DNA of 64,000 nucleotides from Jutongia huaianensis (GTDB taxonomy: Bacteria; Bacillota; Clostridia; Lachnospirales; Lachnospiraceae), in NCBI RefSeq assembly GCF_014384985.1, contig NZ_JACRSX010000003.1:217356-281355 (forward strand), read 5' to 3'. The notes under the pieces are model-generated. The model ran no database searches, was not told the origin of the DNA, and was given only the letters and a program-made list of their open reading frames with translations. Made by a program: the position numbers and the translations under genes. Positions 1 to 8,434 of this stretch are shown piece after piece (within the stretch, counting starts at the first letter, position 1; each line of letters starts with the position of its first letter).

Positions 1-819
1 TAATGCATCACTTATCGTGTATTTTTCATCCACATCATGTTCCAATATATCGCCAAGTCTTGTTTTTTCATAAGTAGGTGTTGGAAACTTAAACTCATAA
101 TCATCAGAAATATTATAGTATTCTTTATTTAATCCAACAATATAAATTCTTTCTCTATTCTGAGGAACACCAAAATCTCCAGCACGGAGTACTTCGTAGT
201 TGACGTAGTAATTGAGTGCATCCAAATGTTCCAGTATCACTTTTAATGTGCGTCCTTTATCATGCCCTTTGAGCTGCTTGACATTCTCCAGCAAAAAGGC
301 TTTCGGTCTTTTTTCCTTTAAGATTCTTTCAATTTCAAAAAATAAAGTTCCCCTAGTATCAGAAAATCCTTTTTTTAATCCGGCTTGTGAAAAAGGCTGA
401 CACGGGAAACCACCCAGTAAAATATCAAAATCAGGAATGTCTTTTGCATCTATTTGCGTTATATCTCCTGCCGGTTCTTCACCAAAGTTTACTCTATAGG
501 TCTTTTGTGCGAATTTGTCCCACTCTGACGTAAATACACATTTTCCCCCCAACTCCTGAAAGGGAATCCTTATTCCTCCTATTCCAGCGAACAAATCAAT
601 AAATTTAAATTCCGGTATTTCATCCTTTACTTCAAACGGTGTTTTCTCTGCAAATTGCAAAATCGTTTTATATTCTAATACAGACGGAGCGGATTCTCCA
701 TTTTCCCATCTGCGTAATGTTCTATCTCCGTTTCTTCCCATTCCAAGTGCATCGGCAAAATCCTTCTGCGTAAGCCCCAAATTCTTTCTTTTCGCCTTTA
801 TTGCTTCGGACGTATTCAT
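1..819 (-). CDS. DNA (cytosine-5-)-methyltransferase with N-terminal HTH, 3' end cut by window edge
   Basis: Modification enzyme of a type II restriction system; transfers a methyl group from SAM to carbon 5 of cytosine. The visible 273 residues hold an N-terminal XRE-like HTH (about 5-45), SAM motif I FIDLFAGIGG (73-82), the catalytic PCQ loop with Cys140 (GGFPCQPFSQ), ENV (178-180) and the QNRERIY motif (220-226). The C-terminal target-recognition part lies beyond base 1. ATG at 819 is preceded by GGAG at good spacing. The HTH extension is the architecture of SsoII/ScrFI-like methyltransferases, which repress their own promoter; a matching operator lies at 846-860. It is divergent from the probable restriction enzyme at 992. 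Seen: motifs; inferred: autoregulation. Confidence 0.95.
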   Translation of the reverse strand, partial: MNTSEAIKAKRKNLGLTQKDFADALGMGRNGDRTLRRWENGESAPSVLEYKTILQFAEKTPFEVKDEIPEFKFIDLFAGIGGIRIPFQELGGKCVFTSEWDKFAQKTYRVNFGEEPAGDITQIDAKDIPDFDILLGGFPCQPFSQAGLKKGFSDTRGTLFFEIERILKEKRPKAFLLENVKQLKGHDKGRTLKVILEHLDALNYYVNYEVLRAGDFGVPQNRERIYIVGLNKEYYNISDDYEFKFPTPTYEKTRLGDILEHDVDEKYTISDAL

Positions 820-845
820 CTCAATATCTCCTTTGTCTCTTTTAT

Positions 846-860
846 AGGTCAATCTGTCCT
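846..860. promoter_or_regulatory. Candidate methyltransferase operator (SsoII-type 15-bp dyad)
   Basis: On the minus strand the site reads AGGACAGATTGACCT, an imperfect inverted repeat 27 bp upstream of the methyltransferase start and between it and the divergent endonuclease gene. As I recall the M.SsoII operator (AGGACAAATTGTCCT), 13 of 15 positions agree. Binding by the HTH domain of the methyltransferase is inference. Confidence 0.55.
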
Positions 861-991
861 CATTTTATCACATTTTGTGCAAAATTGAAACTGGTAAAAT
901 CACAAATTTCAAGCCAGAATATCGACTACTCTATACATTCATCATCAAAACTGTTACAATATTAATATTAAGCAATAAAGGAGGCTTTGAT

Positions 992-1717
992 ATGCCGTTC
1001 ATAAATGATTTAAGAGATGTACAGAATAAAACACGTAAAGATATCTCTCAATCGCAGCTTATCTTTGATGAGACAATACGAAGAAGCGGTTTTTCCGGTG
1101 CATCTGCACAAACCCAATACGATCACATATATGATATTTTGGCCGCACGTGATGCTGTTCATACCGATATAGTCACAGCCGGACTCAAAGAGGACGTCAA
1201 AGTCACCGGAGCCGTAACTGAATTAATCTGTAAAATAGCACTCGACGCAAGTGCTCCAAACAGATATGATACACTTCCTAAAACATGGGATTGGATTGGA
1301 GATTTCGCCATTATGGGATCTCCTTTTAACCTATTTATATCGGTCAAAAGCTACAAGGCCAAAGAACGTTTAATTGTCAGTGGAACTGGGCAAAATGCTG
1401 CTCCCGTAGTTGGATATGGTCTGTTTGATGATCCAAGTGAATGGTCACCTGACAGAGTCAAACAATATAAGCAAAGAGGCTTCATCGCAATCTACATGCC
1501 AAATACTTTGTATAATGCTCTTGACGCAATGACTCCACAAACACCAGGATTAAGCTCTCGGTTGATTCGAAAATACTCACCTGCAAATGGTTATCCAGCC
1601 ACAAACATAAAAAACATCTATGATCGACCACTTCTTCGAAAATTGGAAGACTTCGATGATGACATTGCCCATATATGCATTCCTGGAAGCTATACTCTCG
1701 ATCTCTCACGCTATTAA
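992..1717 (+). CDS. Probable type II restriction endonuclease
   Basis: A 241-residue protein I do not recognise by sequence; the role is inferred from position, divergent from a C5 methyltransferase and followed by a Vsr gene. The ATG at 992 follows AAAGGAGG at ideal spacing, so the longer in-frame extension upstream is unlikely. A possible PD-(D/E)xK-like core is Asp104 in WIGDFAI followed by FISVKSYK, with Lys119 in the place of the catalytic lysine. No signal peptide or membrane segment is visible. If it cuts the sequence that the methyltransferase protects, the two form a complete restriction-modification system. It could instead be another DNA-linked nuclease. Confidence 0.6.
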   Translation: MPFINDLRDVQNKTRKDISQSQLIFDETIRRSGFSGASAQTQYDHIYDILAARDAVHTDIVTAGLKEDVKVTGAVTELICKIALDASAPNRYDTLPKTWDWIGDFAIMGSPFNLFISVKSYKAKERLIVSGTGQNAAPVVGYGLFDDPSEWSPDRVKQYKQRGFIAIYMPNTLYNALDAMTPQTPGLSSRLIRKYSPANGYPATNIKNIYDRPLLRKLEDFDDDIAHICIPGSYTLDLSRY

Positions 1718-1748
1718 TATGACATAAAAAATGCAAGGCGGTTATTGC

Positions 1749-2198
1749 TTAACTGTCTTGCATTTCTTCATCACAAATCAACATGTCAAAAATCGTTTCT
1801 TCAATTACTTTAATGCATTCATCCGTTTTTTTCTTTATATCGTTTCCCCAAAATCTTATAACGGTCCATCCCATAAATAAGAGTTTTTTATTAACCTCAT
1901 CATCGTGTTCTCTGTTTTTTCCAATTTTCTTTATCCAAAATTCAGCGTTTTTTCCTTTTTCCAATCGAGGCTTTAAAACTTCCCAATCCTTACCATGAAA
2001 GAACTCGCTATCACAAAAAATGGCAATTTTATATTTTGTGATAGCAATGTCAGGAGTACCCGGTAATAATTTATAATTTTTTCTGTACCTAATCCCTTTA
2101 TTCCACAATGCTTTTCTTAGGACAACTTCTATTGACGTATCCTTTGACTTTATGTTAACCATGTTTTTATGTCTTTGCTCTGGTGTTAAACAATCCAT
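1749..2198 (-). CDS. vsr: Very short patch repair endonuclease (Vsr family)
   Basis: Strand-specific nickase that starts repair of T:G mismatches produced by deamination of 5-methylcytosine, so it is the natural companion of the C5 methyltransferase. The 149-residue product opens with the typical DCLTPEQRHKNM segment and continues with IKSKDTSIE, GTPDIAI (Asp50, catalytic in the family) and the IAIFCDSEFFHG segment. The first ATG at 2219 lacks a ribosome binding site; ATG at 2198 has GGAG 8 bases upstream and begins at the conserved MDCLTPEQ. The zinc-ligand rich stretch of E. coli Vsr is replaced by DSEFFHGKDW, a variant I associate with Firmicutes. Confidence 0.93.
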   Translation of the reverse strand: MDCLTPEQRHKNMVNIKSKDTSIEVVLRKALWNKGIRYRKNYKLLPGTPDIAITKYKIAIFCDSEFFHGKDWEVLKPRLEKGKNAEFWIKKIGKNREHDDEVNKKLLFMGWTVIRFWGNDIKKKTDECIKVIEETIFDMLICDEEMQDS

Positions 2199-2363
2199 AA
2201 ATACCACTCCAGCCATCAAAATGTACTATTCATTATATTCGACAGGGCGAATATAAGCAAGTATTTCTGTAAACCTATTCAACTTCTACCGTTCTCAAGT
2301 ATTGATCCAAGTATAAACATGCAGTATAATAAAATTTAAGTATACCCAAAAGGAAGTGATTAT

Positions 2364-3266
2364 ATGCGAAACAAGATAGACAGTCGAATTCCACGATATA
2401 ACAAATTGATAATGCCGACTTTTGTCGCATTAAAAGAGCTTGGGGGTTCAGGAACCAACGATGAGATTCTGAACCAAGTTATAAAGGATCTGAACATCCC
2501 AGATGAAGTAGCAGACATCACACATATGGGAAAAGTTAACCAGAGCGAATTATCCTACCAACTAGCGTGGGCAAGAACATATCTCTCAAAGTATGGTGTT
2601 ATCCATAATAGTGCTCGTTCTGTATGGTCTATCACCCCAGACTTCGTTGGTATAGAGGTTCTTGACGAAAAAGAAATCGTATCTGCCATCGTAAAGAAAA
2701 ACGCAGAAAGACGAAATAAAGCCGCTTCATCCTCCACTAAGGATGAAGCCCCAGATCTTCCAGAAGACGACGATCCCAGCAACGATGATGAGGAATTTCC
2801 AGATGAAATAAAACCTTGGAAGGAAAAGCTTGCTGATATTCTACAAACAATGGATCCGTATGGATTTGAAAGACTAACTCAAAGAGTTCTTCGTGAATGC
2901 GGATTTTCCCAAGTAGAAGTTACAAAGAAATCTGGTGATGGTGGAATTGATGGAACCGGAAAGCTGAAAATCAACGGCATCTTCAGTTTTAATGTTGCTT
3001 TCCAATGCAAACGATACAGCGGTGTTGTTGGTGCACCTGATATTAGAGATTTCCGTGGTTCTCTCACAACTAATATTGAAAAAGGTCTTTTTATTACCAC
3101 TGGCACATTTTCAAAAGCCGCACGTGAAGAAGCCTGCAGCCCAGGCAAACAACAGATTGACCTTTTAGATGGCGAAGAATTCATCAATAAACTCACTGAA
3201 TACGAAATTGGGGTACATCCAATAACAACTTATACAATTGACGAAGATTTCTTCCGAAAGATATAA
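2364..3266 (+). CDS. mrr: Mrr-type restriction endonuclease
   Basis: A 300-residue Mrr-family nuclease, expected to cleave DNA carrying particular methylation. The N-terminal half (about 10-95) is the winged-helix Mrr_N domain (PTFVALKELGG, GKVNQSELSYQLAWARTYL). An acidic linker (about 115-150, DLPEDDDPSNDDEEF) leads to the Mrr catalytic domain with FERLTQRVLRECGF, GDGGIDGTG (Asp of the PD-D/E-x-K fold) and VAFQCKRY (QxK). ATG at 2364 follows AGGAAG. It is a single gene with its own terminator. Potential conflict with the resident methyltransferase implies that Mrr does not recognise that methylated site. Confidence 0.93.
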   Translation: MRNKIDSRIPRYNKLIMPTFVALKELGGSGTNDEILNQVIKDLNIPDEVADITHMGKVNQSELSYQLAWARTYLSKYGVIHNSARSVWSITPDFVGIEVLDEKEIVSAIVKKNAERRNKAASSSTKDEAPDLPEDDDPSNDDEEFPDEIKPWKEKLADILQTMDPYGFERLTQRVLRECGFSQVEVTKKSGDGGIDGTGKLKINGIFSFNVAFQCKRYSGVVGAPDIRDFRGSLTTNIEKGLFITTGTFSKAAREEACSPGKQQIDLLDGEEFINKLTEYEIGVHPITTYTIDEDFFRKI

Positions 3267-3271
3267 TACAA

Positions 3272-3300
3272 GGCTGATCATTCTTATGGTCAGCTTTTTC
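3272..3300 (+). terminator. Rho-independent terminator after mrr
   Basis: Stem GGCTGA/TCAGCT around an ATG-rich loop, followed by five T residues, starting a few bases after the mrr stop codon. Confidence 0.75.
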
Positions 3301-3339
3301 TGCATCCATCCACGCCCTTCAACTCTACCTAAAATCTAT

Positions 3340-3534
3340 CTAATTTATGTCCCATATTTCATTCGCTTTTGTTATAACTAACCGTCCATCCTCGCACTTC
3401 ACTTCAATCTGCTCTCCGATGTCAAATCCCAGATCCGACAGCCATTTTCCTTTCAGAACAATGCTTGGTGTTCGCTTGTACTGATATCCACTTGCTTCAT
3501 AAACCTTCATTTCTCTATATTTTTTATATGCCAT
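3340..3534 (-). CDS. SymE-like type I toxin, SpoVT/AbrB fold
   Basis: A 64-residue protein resembling the C-terminal SymE family: PSIVLKGKWLSDLGFDIGEQIEVKCEDGRLVI is the AbrB-like beta swapped-hairpin core (about 24-58, split here into KGKWLSDLGF and GEQIEVKCEDGRLVI). SymE is an SOS-linked RNA-targeting or nucleoid-active toxin in E. coli held down by the antisense RNA SymR and often sits beside restriction genes, as here. ATG at 3534 follows AAGGAG. A possible antisense promoter on the other strand is listed separately. Family assignment is good; toxic activity is not shown by sequence. Confidence 0.72.
   Translation of the reverse strand: MAYKKYREMKVYEASGYQYKRTPSIVLKGKWLSDLGFDIGEQIEVKCEDGRLVITKANEIWDIN
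3492..3521 (+). promoter_or_regulatory. Possible antisense promoter across symE start (SymR-like)
   Basis: TTGCTT, an 18-bp spacer and TATATT lie on the strand opposite symE just inside its 5' end. A transcript would run through the symE ribosome binding site, the arrangement of SymR in E. coli. Only the promoter-like spacing is seen; no RNA is demonstrated. Confidence 0.25.
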
Positions 3535-3609
3535 ATTTATCTTCTCCTTTTGCCAATTTTTAGACTTCTGCCATAAGATTAAACTTACGCTGAATTATTG
3601 CTTCTTTTG

Positions 3610-4410
3610 CTAATTTATATATTTTGTGAGATACCCCCTTGAACAAGGGAAACGACAACGGGGAATAATTTCCTCGTCTAAGCACAGTTTTAGAATGTAA
3701 ATTTTAGCGATATGTAGTGACACAAATGCCGAGTTTATGCGAGTTTTACGGGTTAGGGGGATAGCCAAGTTTTGTGTCTTAACACCGCTGATGGCAAGCA
3801 GATGTCCAATCCCGCTTTCCTGATACAGCTTCTGGATATTCATATCCAGAAGAGATTTATCTCCAAGGATCATTGCAGATACAATGCCGCTTTCTTTTGG
3901 GGGCAGACAGGTCTGGTATACAAGACTGATTCTGTCCCGGATATGATACAGAATATTTTTGATGGGATCTATATTGTACTGCAGTACCTGAAAGGAATCA
4001 GCTCTGAATTCATAGTAAATTCCTTTCTCTTTGTAATATTCCCGGCGATTAAACATACCGGGATTGGTGGCAATCGGAAATTCCAGAAGTGTTCCATTCA
4101 GAAAAAGAGTGTTTCCCGGCTGCAGAGAGGGTTTTCCGGAAATAGAAATATACAATTTCTTTTGGAAATACACTTGTGTATCAGTTGTCAGATGAATACG
4201 ACAGTTTTTCAGATACAGGACAATACGGTCCTCTTTTCCCTGTTCCATGCAGATCTGATCAATCGTTCCGGTGGCTGAAGCAGAGGTCTGATCCTCCCAG
4301 ATCCCGTTAAAACAATAATACCGGGCATCATCCTTTTCAGAATAAATGGCCCGGTATAAAAGAAATAATATGGTTATTCCAGCAAAAATCCATAAAAATG
4401 GTCGTTTAAT
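3610..4410 (-). pseudogene. comEC: comEC 5' fragment, truncated by the inserted island
   Basis: ComEC forms the DNA uptake channel of the competence machinery. The fragment begins with an N-terminal membrane helix (RPFLWIFAGITILFLLYRAI), an OB-fold-like region and the start of the competence domain up to GIGHLLAISGV, a hallmark that normally continues as H-(V/I) into many membrane helices of a roughly 750-residue protein. After this point, near base 3785, the reading continues into unrelated island sequence and stops at 3610. No ATG, GTG or TTG is available at the expected start; the codon at 4408-4410 behind GGAGG is ATT, so translation would need a rare start or begin at ATG 4248. The missing half should lie left of the window. 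Confidence 0.85.
3719..3778. repeat. Inverted repeat GACACAAA/TTTGTGTC at the island-comEC boundary
   Basis: Eight-base inverted arms at 3719-3726 and 3771-3778 flank 44 bases that also hold a near-direct repeat (GAGTTTATGC / GAGTTTTACG). The outer arm ends within about 8 bases of the point where comEC homology begins, so this is a candidate recombinase end site of the inserted element. No target duplication can be checked because the other end is outside the window. Confidence 0.4.
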
Positions 4411-4421
4411 AGTTGTTCCTC

Positions 4422-5402
4422 CTATTCCTGATCGACAATATCCAGATTACGTTCGAAGGCAGAACCGAAATCAATGGTATCGTTATATAAAAGCACCTGT
4501 TCTCCGTTAATACTAAACTGTACCTTGTTGATATTGGATAATTCTGCAAGAGTATCTACAACAGAATAAATGGTTGTCTCTGCGGAAATATTGGTACGTT
4601 TTTTGAGAAATTCTTCAGAGAAATCAACATAACAGGTATTTTCTTTGACAGAGATTTTGTTAAGCTCTGTTTTTTCCGGTATCGTTGCTTTGATCTCGTC
4701 AGGGTCCACACCATCAATAGAATAGGGTCCGCGTATCAACTGCTCTACGGCAAGCTGCTCCAGGGGGATGGTTGCGTCATAGGTAATATCTACAGGGACC
4801 TTGACAAGGTTGCTTCCTGTTTTGTCGCTAAAATACATATTTAATGTGGCATTTTGTTTGTAGGTGGTTTCTCCGCCGGTATTGTCAATAAAGGAATCGG
4901 CAGTCATGTATCCTACAGCGTCCAGATTAGAATCAGTCAGGGGCTGACCGGCAACATAAAACTGTACACTGCTGACTCCGCGGATCTGACAGAGTGTTTT
5001 TACAATGGCAGCCCGACGGAGAATTTCGGAGACACCTTTAATCTTTCCATAACCGGAGCTTAAGTACAGAGACAACTGGCCGGAGTCTTCGAAAATAAAA
5101 TCATCTACTGTAACATCGTCCGGTAATGCCTTTCGCAGTCCGAGATCCTTTGGTTCCGACTGAAGTCTTGTCAGAAATTCATTGACGAGATCATCCCGTT
5201 TCCGGGACTCTGGCGTATATTTTTCAAATCCCACTTTTGTTTCATTGGCATCGGGACAAAATACATAATAGCCGGTATATTCTTTCTCCTTATGGAAAGA
5301 ACAACCACCACAAAAGAGAAGTACCAAAAACAGGACACAGGCGCAAAAGCCCAATCGTAACAGATGAATATTTTTGGATGTTGTATCTGTGCTAATCGGC
5401 AT
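4422..5402 (-). CDS. Lipoprotein with two GerMN domains
   Basis: A 326-residue surface lipoprotein. The signal peptide has a lipobox at LLFCGGC (lipidated Cys about residue 32), followed by two GerMN domains, the fold of spore germination proteins GerM/N, the second with VDITYDATIPLEQLAVEQLI and NTCYVDFSEEFL. Start at ATG 5402 follows AAGGAGG; the longer upstream frame overlaps the kinase gene and has no ribosome binding site. It lies directly downstream of the kinase and 12 bases before the comEC remnant, the order seen for this lipoprotein in many Clostridia. Likely an envelope component or accessory of the two-component system; exact role unknown. Confidence 0.88.
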   Translation of the reverse strand: MPISTDTTSKNIHLLRLGFCACVLFLVLLFCGGCSFHKEKEYTGYYVFCPDANETKVGFEKYTPESRKRDDLVNEFLTRLQSEPKDLGLRKALPDDVTVDDFIFEDSGQLSLYLSSGYGKIKGVSEILRRAAIVKTLCQIRGVSSVQFYVAGQPLTDSNLDAVGYMTADSFIDNTGGETTYKQNATLNMYFSDKTGSNLVKVPVDITYDATIPLEQLAVEQLIRGPYSIDGVDPDEIKATIPEKTELNKISVKENTCYVDFSEEFLKKRTNISAETTIYSVVDTLAELSNINKVQFSINGEQVLLYNDTIDFGSAFERNLDIVDQE

Positions 5403-5496
5403 GTGGTCCTCCTTTCCGGCGATGATATGATAAGCATATGCTGACGGGTAACAGTGTTGATTCCATAGATATCTTGCATTTTGGGATATTGGTATA

Positions 5497-6930
5497 TTAT
5501 GGAACATAAGTTAACGGGATACGGACAGTGAATGTCGTCCCCTCCTTTTCTTTACTATATAGCTTAATGGAACCTCGATGTAAAAGTACGGCACTACGGG
5601 TCAGGGAAAGTCCCAGTCCGGTACCGCCGGTATCTCTGGAACGCGCCTTGTCCACTCGGTAAAAACGCTCGAATACATTATCCTGAACATCCTCCGGGAT
5701 ACCAACGCCGGAGTCCTGTACCGTGACATAGAAAAACTTGTGATCGGCGTTGAGCGTTACGCGGACCCAGCCATCGTCATAGTTGTATTTGATGGCATTT
5801 TCAATGAGGTTATTTAATGCGATTGACATTTTGGTTTCATCTATATCTGCCATGACAGGACGATAACTTTCGTAGATCAGCTCAATGTTACGTTCTGCCG
5901 CGATCGGTCTGAGTCGCTTTAAAAGCTGCTCCAGAAGATCGTTGATGCTTGTGTTGACAACTTCTACCTGAGACGTATTCTTGTCCATTTTGACCATGGA
6001 GAGCAGATCGTTAATGATCTTTGTCATACGCTCGATCTCATTGGTGATATCACCGAGAAACTCCCGGTAGATTTCCTCCGGCATTCCCTCCTGTGAAAGC
6101 AGGGAATCGGCCAGGACCTTCATAGAAGCAATCGGTGTCTTTAACTCATGGGAAACATTGGAAACAAATTCCTGACGTGCCGTGTCCTGATTTCGGATGA
6201 CATCGATCATCTGATTGAAAGAATCAGAAATACTGCTGATCTCCGAAAAACCATGCATGTTAAGCTTTACACTCATATCCCCCTGGGATATTTCGTTGAT
6301 CGAGGATGTAATCTGCTTTAATGGGCGTGCCAGAAGGGTGGAGTAAAGCAAAGCACCCAAAAGCACCAGAATTGTTAATATCAACAGGATAATGTATACC
6401 TGACGTTTGACGGCATCCGCCATCTGATGAAGATTTTTCGTGGAAAAGCTCATGATGACGACACCATCGGTTGTCTGTTTGTTGGAATTTATAATGGGCA
6501 TGGTAAGCTGAACATACTCTCCCAGCTCATTTATGTATTTTCCATTATCGCTGTTAAAACATTTTACAACCTCTGTGGAAATAACTGTTTTGCCGTTCTC
6601 CAGTCCATAAGTATCATGAATGATGCGGAGGTTCTGATCTACCAGAATAATACGTCCCTGATAAATTTCAGCAATCTGTGCCGCCTCTTCCACAACCTCC
6701 TCACTGTCGTGATCCACCAGATAACCGGAGGACACCACCAGATTGGAGATCATGGTTCCGTAGGACTGCAGCTCATCGACACGCTGGGACACCAGCTTTG
6801 ACTCATATGCATTTGTAATAATTATAGAAAAGATATACAGGGGAACCAGTCCCATCATCAAAAATACAATCAGTACCTGTATCCGCATACTGCGGAGAAA
6901 ATACAGAACTTTGCCAAGAAATTGTTTCAA
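5497..6930 (-). CDS. Membrane sensor histidine kinase
   Basis: A 477-residue kinase that phosphorylates the OmpR-type regulator encoded just upstream. Two membrane helices (about 17-38 and 178-199) bracket an extracytoplasmic sensor region; then HAMP (about 200-255), HisKA with the phosphorylated His261 in FVSNVSHELKTPIASM, and the ATPase domain with N box NLIENAIKYN, G1 DSGVGIP, F box FERFYR and G2 GGTGLGLSL. Length and order are as in WalK/PhoR-like kinases, but there is no PAS domain. It runs regulator, kinase, GerMN lipoprotein, comEC, so it probably monitors the cell envelope; the ligand is unknown. Confidence 0.95.
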   Translation of the reverse strand: MKQFLGKVLYFLRSMRIQVLIVFLMMGLVPLYIFSIIITNAYESKLVSQRVDELQSYGTMISNLVVSSGYLVDHDSEEVVEEAAQIAEIYQGRIILVDQNLRIIHDTYGLENGKTVISTEVVKCFNSDNGKYINELGEYVQLTMPIINSNKQTTDGVVIMSFSTKNLHQMADAVKRQVYIILLILTILVLLGALLYSTLLARPLKQITSSINEISQGDMSVKLNMHGFSEISSISDSFNQMIDVIRNQDTARQEFVSNVSHELKTPIASMKVLADSLLSQEGMPEEIYREFLGDITNEIERMTKIINDLLSMVKMDKNTSQVEVVNTSINDLLEQLLKRLRPIAAERNIELIYESYRPVMADIDETKMSIALNNLIENAIKYNYDDGWVRVTLNADHKFFYVTVQDSGVGIPEDVQDNVFERFYRVDKARSRDTGGTGLGLSLTRSAVLLHRGSIKLYSKEKEGTTFTVRIPLTYVP

Positions 6931-6990
6931 AGCGCACCCTTCCCTGCCATTTGAAGCATTTATTTTAGTAATCCGGAAGTCGCAGCCGGT

Positions 6991-7680
6991 TTATTTCTGA
7001 AAATAATAGCCAACGCCCCATTTTGTATGTATATACTTTGGATCGCTTGGTTTGTTTTCGATTTTTTCACGGAGACGGCGGATATGGACATCCACTGTTC
7101 TGACATCTCCCGGATAATCATAGCCCCAGACAGTATTTAACAGTTCCTCACGGCTGTAGACTTTATTCGGGTGAACCATCAAAAGCTCCAGAAGATCAAA
7201 TTCCTTTGCAGTCAGGTTCACTTCCTTTTCGTCGATATAGGCTCTGCGGCTATCGCAGTCTACCTTTAATACATCATATGTAAGAAGCTTTGGATTTTCG
7301 TCATGGGAGTGACCTGCATTGCTGCGACGGATAATTGCTTTGATCCTGGCCTTTACCTCCAGAATATTAAATGGTTTGGTGATATAATCATCCGCACCGT
7401 ATTCGAGACCAAGGATCTTATCCATATCATCGCCCTTTGCGGTCAGCATGATGATTGGAACATCAGAAAATTCCCGTACCTGCTGGCAGACTTCAAAACC
7501 GGTGAGAACCGGAAGCATCACATCCAGTAATACAACATCATATTCATTCTTCTGGATCAGATCCAGAGCCTCCTGCCCGTCATAGGCACAATCTACATCC
7601 ATTCCATCCTGTTCCAGACTGAAACGGATTCCTTTTACAATAAGCTTTTCATCGTCAACAACCAGAACCTTTCTCGCCAT
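6991..7680 (-). CDS. OmpR-family response regulator
   Basis: A 229-residue regulator: receiver domain (1-118) with acidic pocket VVDDE and phosphoacceptor Asp53 in VVLLDVMLP, Lys in KPFN, then a winged-helix DNA-binding domain (about 132-228) ending HTKWGVGYYFQK. ATG 7680 is preceded by GGGGGAG. It heads a leftward operon with the kinase (60-base gap) and the GerMN lipoprotein. Sequence is close in style to WalR/PhoP; without a search I do not assign the symbol. Confidence 0.95.
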   Translation of the reverse strand: MARKVLVVDDEKLIVKGIRFSLEQDGMDVDCAYDGQEALDLIQKNEYDVVLLDVMLPVLTGFEVCQQVREFSDVPIIMLTAKGDDMDKILGLEYGADDYITKPFNILEVKARIKAIIRRSNAGHSHDENPKLLTYDVLKVDCDSRRAYIDEKEVNLTAKEFDLLELLMVHPNKVYSREELLNTVWGYDYPGDVRTVDVHIRRLREKIENKPSDPKYIHTKWGVGYYFQK

Positions 7681-7711
7681 AACGCTCCCCCTAAACTTTT
7701 CATTGATTCTT

Positions 7712-8323
7712 TTACACTGTGATCTGATCTTTGATCCGGTTATATATCCCCTCTTTAATCCCGGAAATCTTCATAATATCCTCAACAGAAGCAAAGCTTC
7801 CGTTTTCTGTGCGGTAATCGATGATCAACTGGGCTTTTGCCTCGCCAATCCCGGCAAGTGTCATCAACTCCGCCAGATCCGCCTGATTAATATTGACCAG
7901 CCCGGATTCCCTGCCTCCCCCGACAGATTGTTTCTTTGCAAAACCGGTGTTTTTCCCTTTTTTGGGGATCGTAATCTGCTCCCCGTCATTTAACGGCCGT
8001 GCCTGGTTGATCGCAGCACGGTCTGCTTTTTTGCGAAAACCGCCTGCTGCTTCCACGGCGTCACAGACTCTGGCATCTCCTGTAAAGCGGTAAACCCCCG
8101 GATTTTTCACGGCACCGCAGATATATACTGCACATTCCCCATTATCAGCAGTAACCTTGTCCGCAGACACATCTCCCGTCAGAGACGGAGCAGGTGTGTC
8201 CCGGCCGGATATCCATTCCTGTGTATTTGGGGCTGATCCTGCTGTAGATCTCATATAGAACCAGCCGGACAGCACCAGAAAACAGATACATATTCCTATT
8301 GTGATCAATGTTTGACGTTTCAT
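7712..8323 (-). CDS. comEA: ComEA-like DNA-binding competence protein
   Basis: A 203-residue membrane-anchored DNA receptor. It has one N-terminal helix (about 7-25), an SLBB domain (about 63-115, CAVYICGAVKNPGVYRF) and two C-terminal helix-hairpin-helix motifs (about 142-203: VNINQADLAELMTLAGIGE and KISGIKEGIYNRIKDQI). It captures double-stranded DNA outside the membrane and passes it to ComEC. Because comEC in this genome is interrupted, uptake is expected to be blocked unless the island excises. Start ATG 8323 has AGGAGGT. Confidence 0.93.
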   Translation of the reverse strand: MKRQTLITIGICICFLVLSGWFYMRSTAGSAPNTQEWISGRDTPAPSLTGDVSADKVTADNGECAVYICGAVKNPGVYRFTGDARVCDAVEAAGGFRKKADRAAINQARPLNDGEQITIPKKGKNTGFAKKQSVGGGRESGLVNINQADLAELMTLAGIGEAKAQLIIDYRTENGSFASVEDIMKISGIKEGIYNRIKDQITV

Positions 8324-8434
8324 AATACCTCCTACGAATGAAATTCATAGCAGATATATGTCATTTTAATTGCGAACCTATCTCTATTCTAACGATTCCA
8401 GCCAAAAAAACAATAGCCACCGGGAAAAAATTTA

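Noticed and set aside
1783..1998. Plus-strand open frame opposite vsr
   Set aside because: Phe/Ser-rich translation typical of the reverse of an AT-rich gene; Vsr on the other strand is certain.
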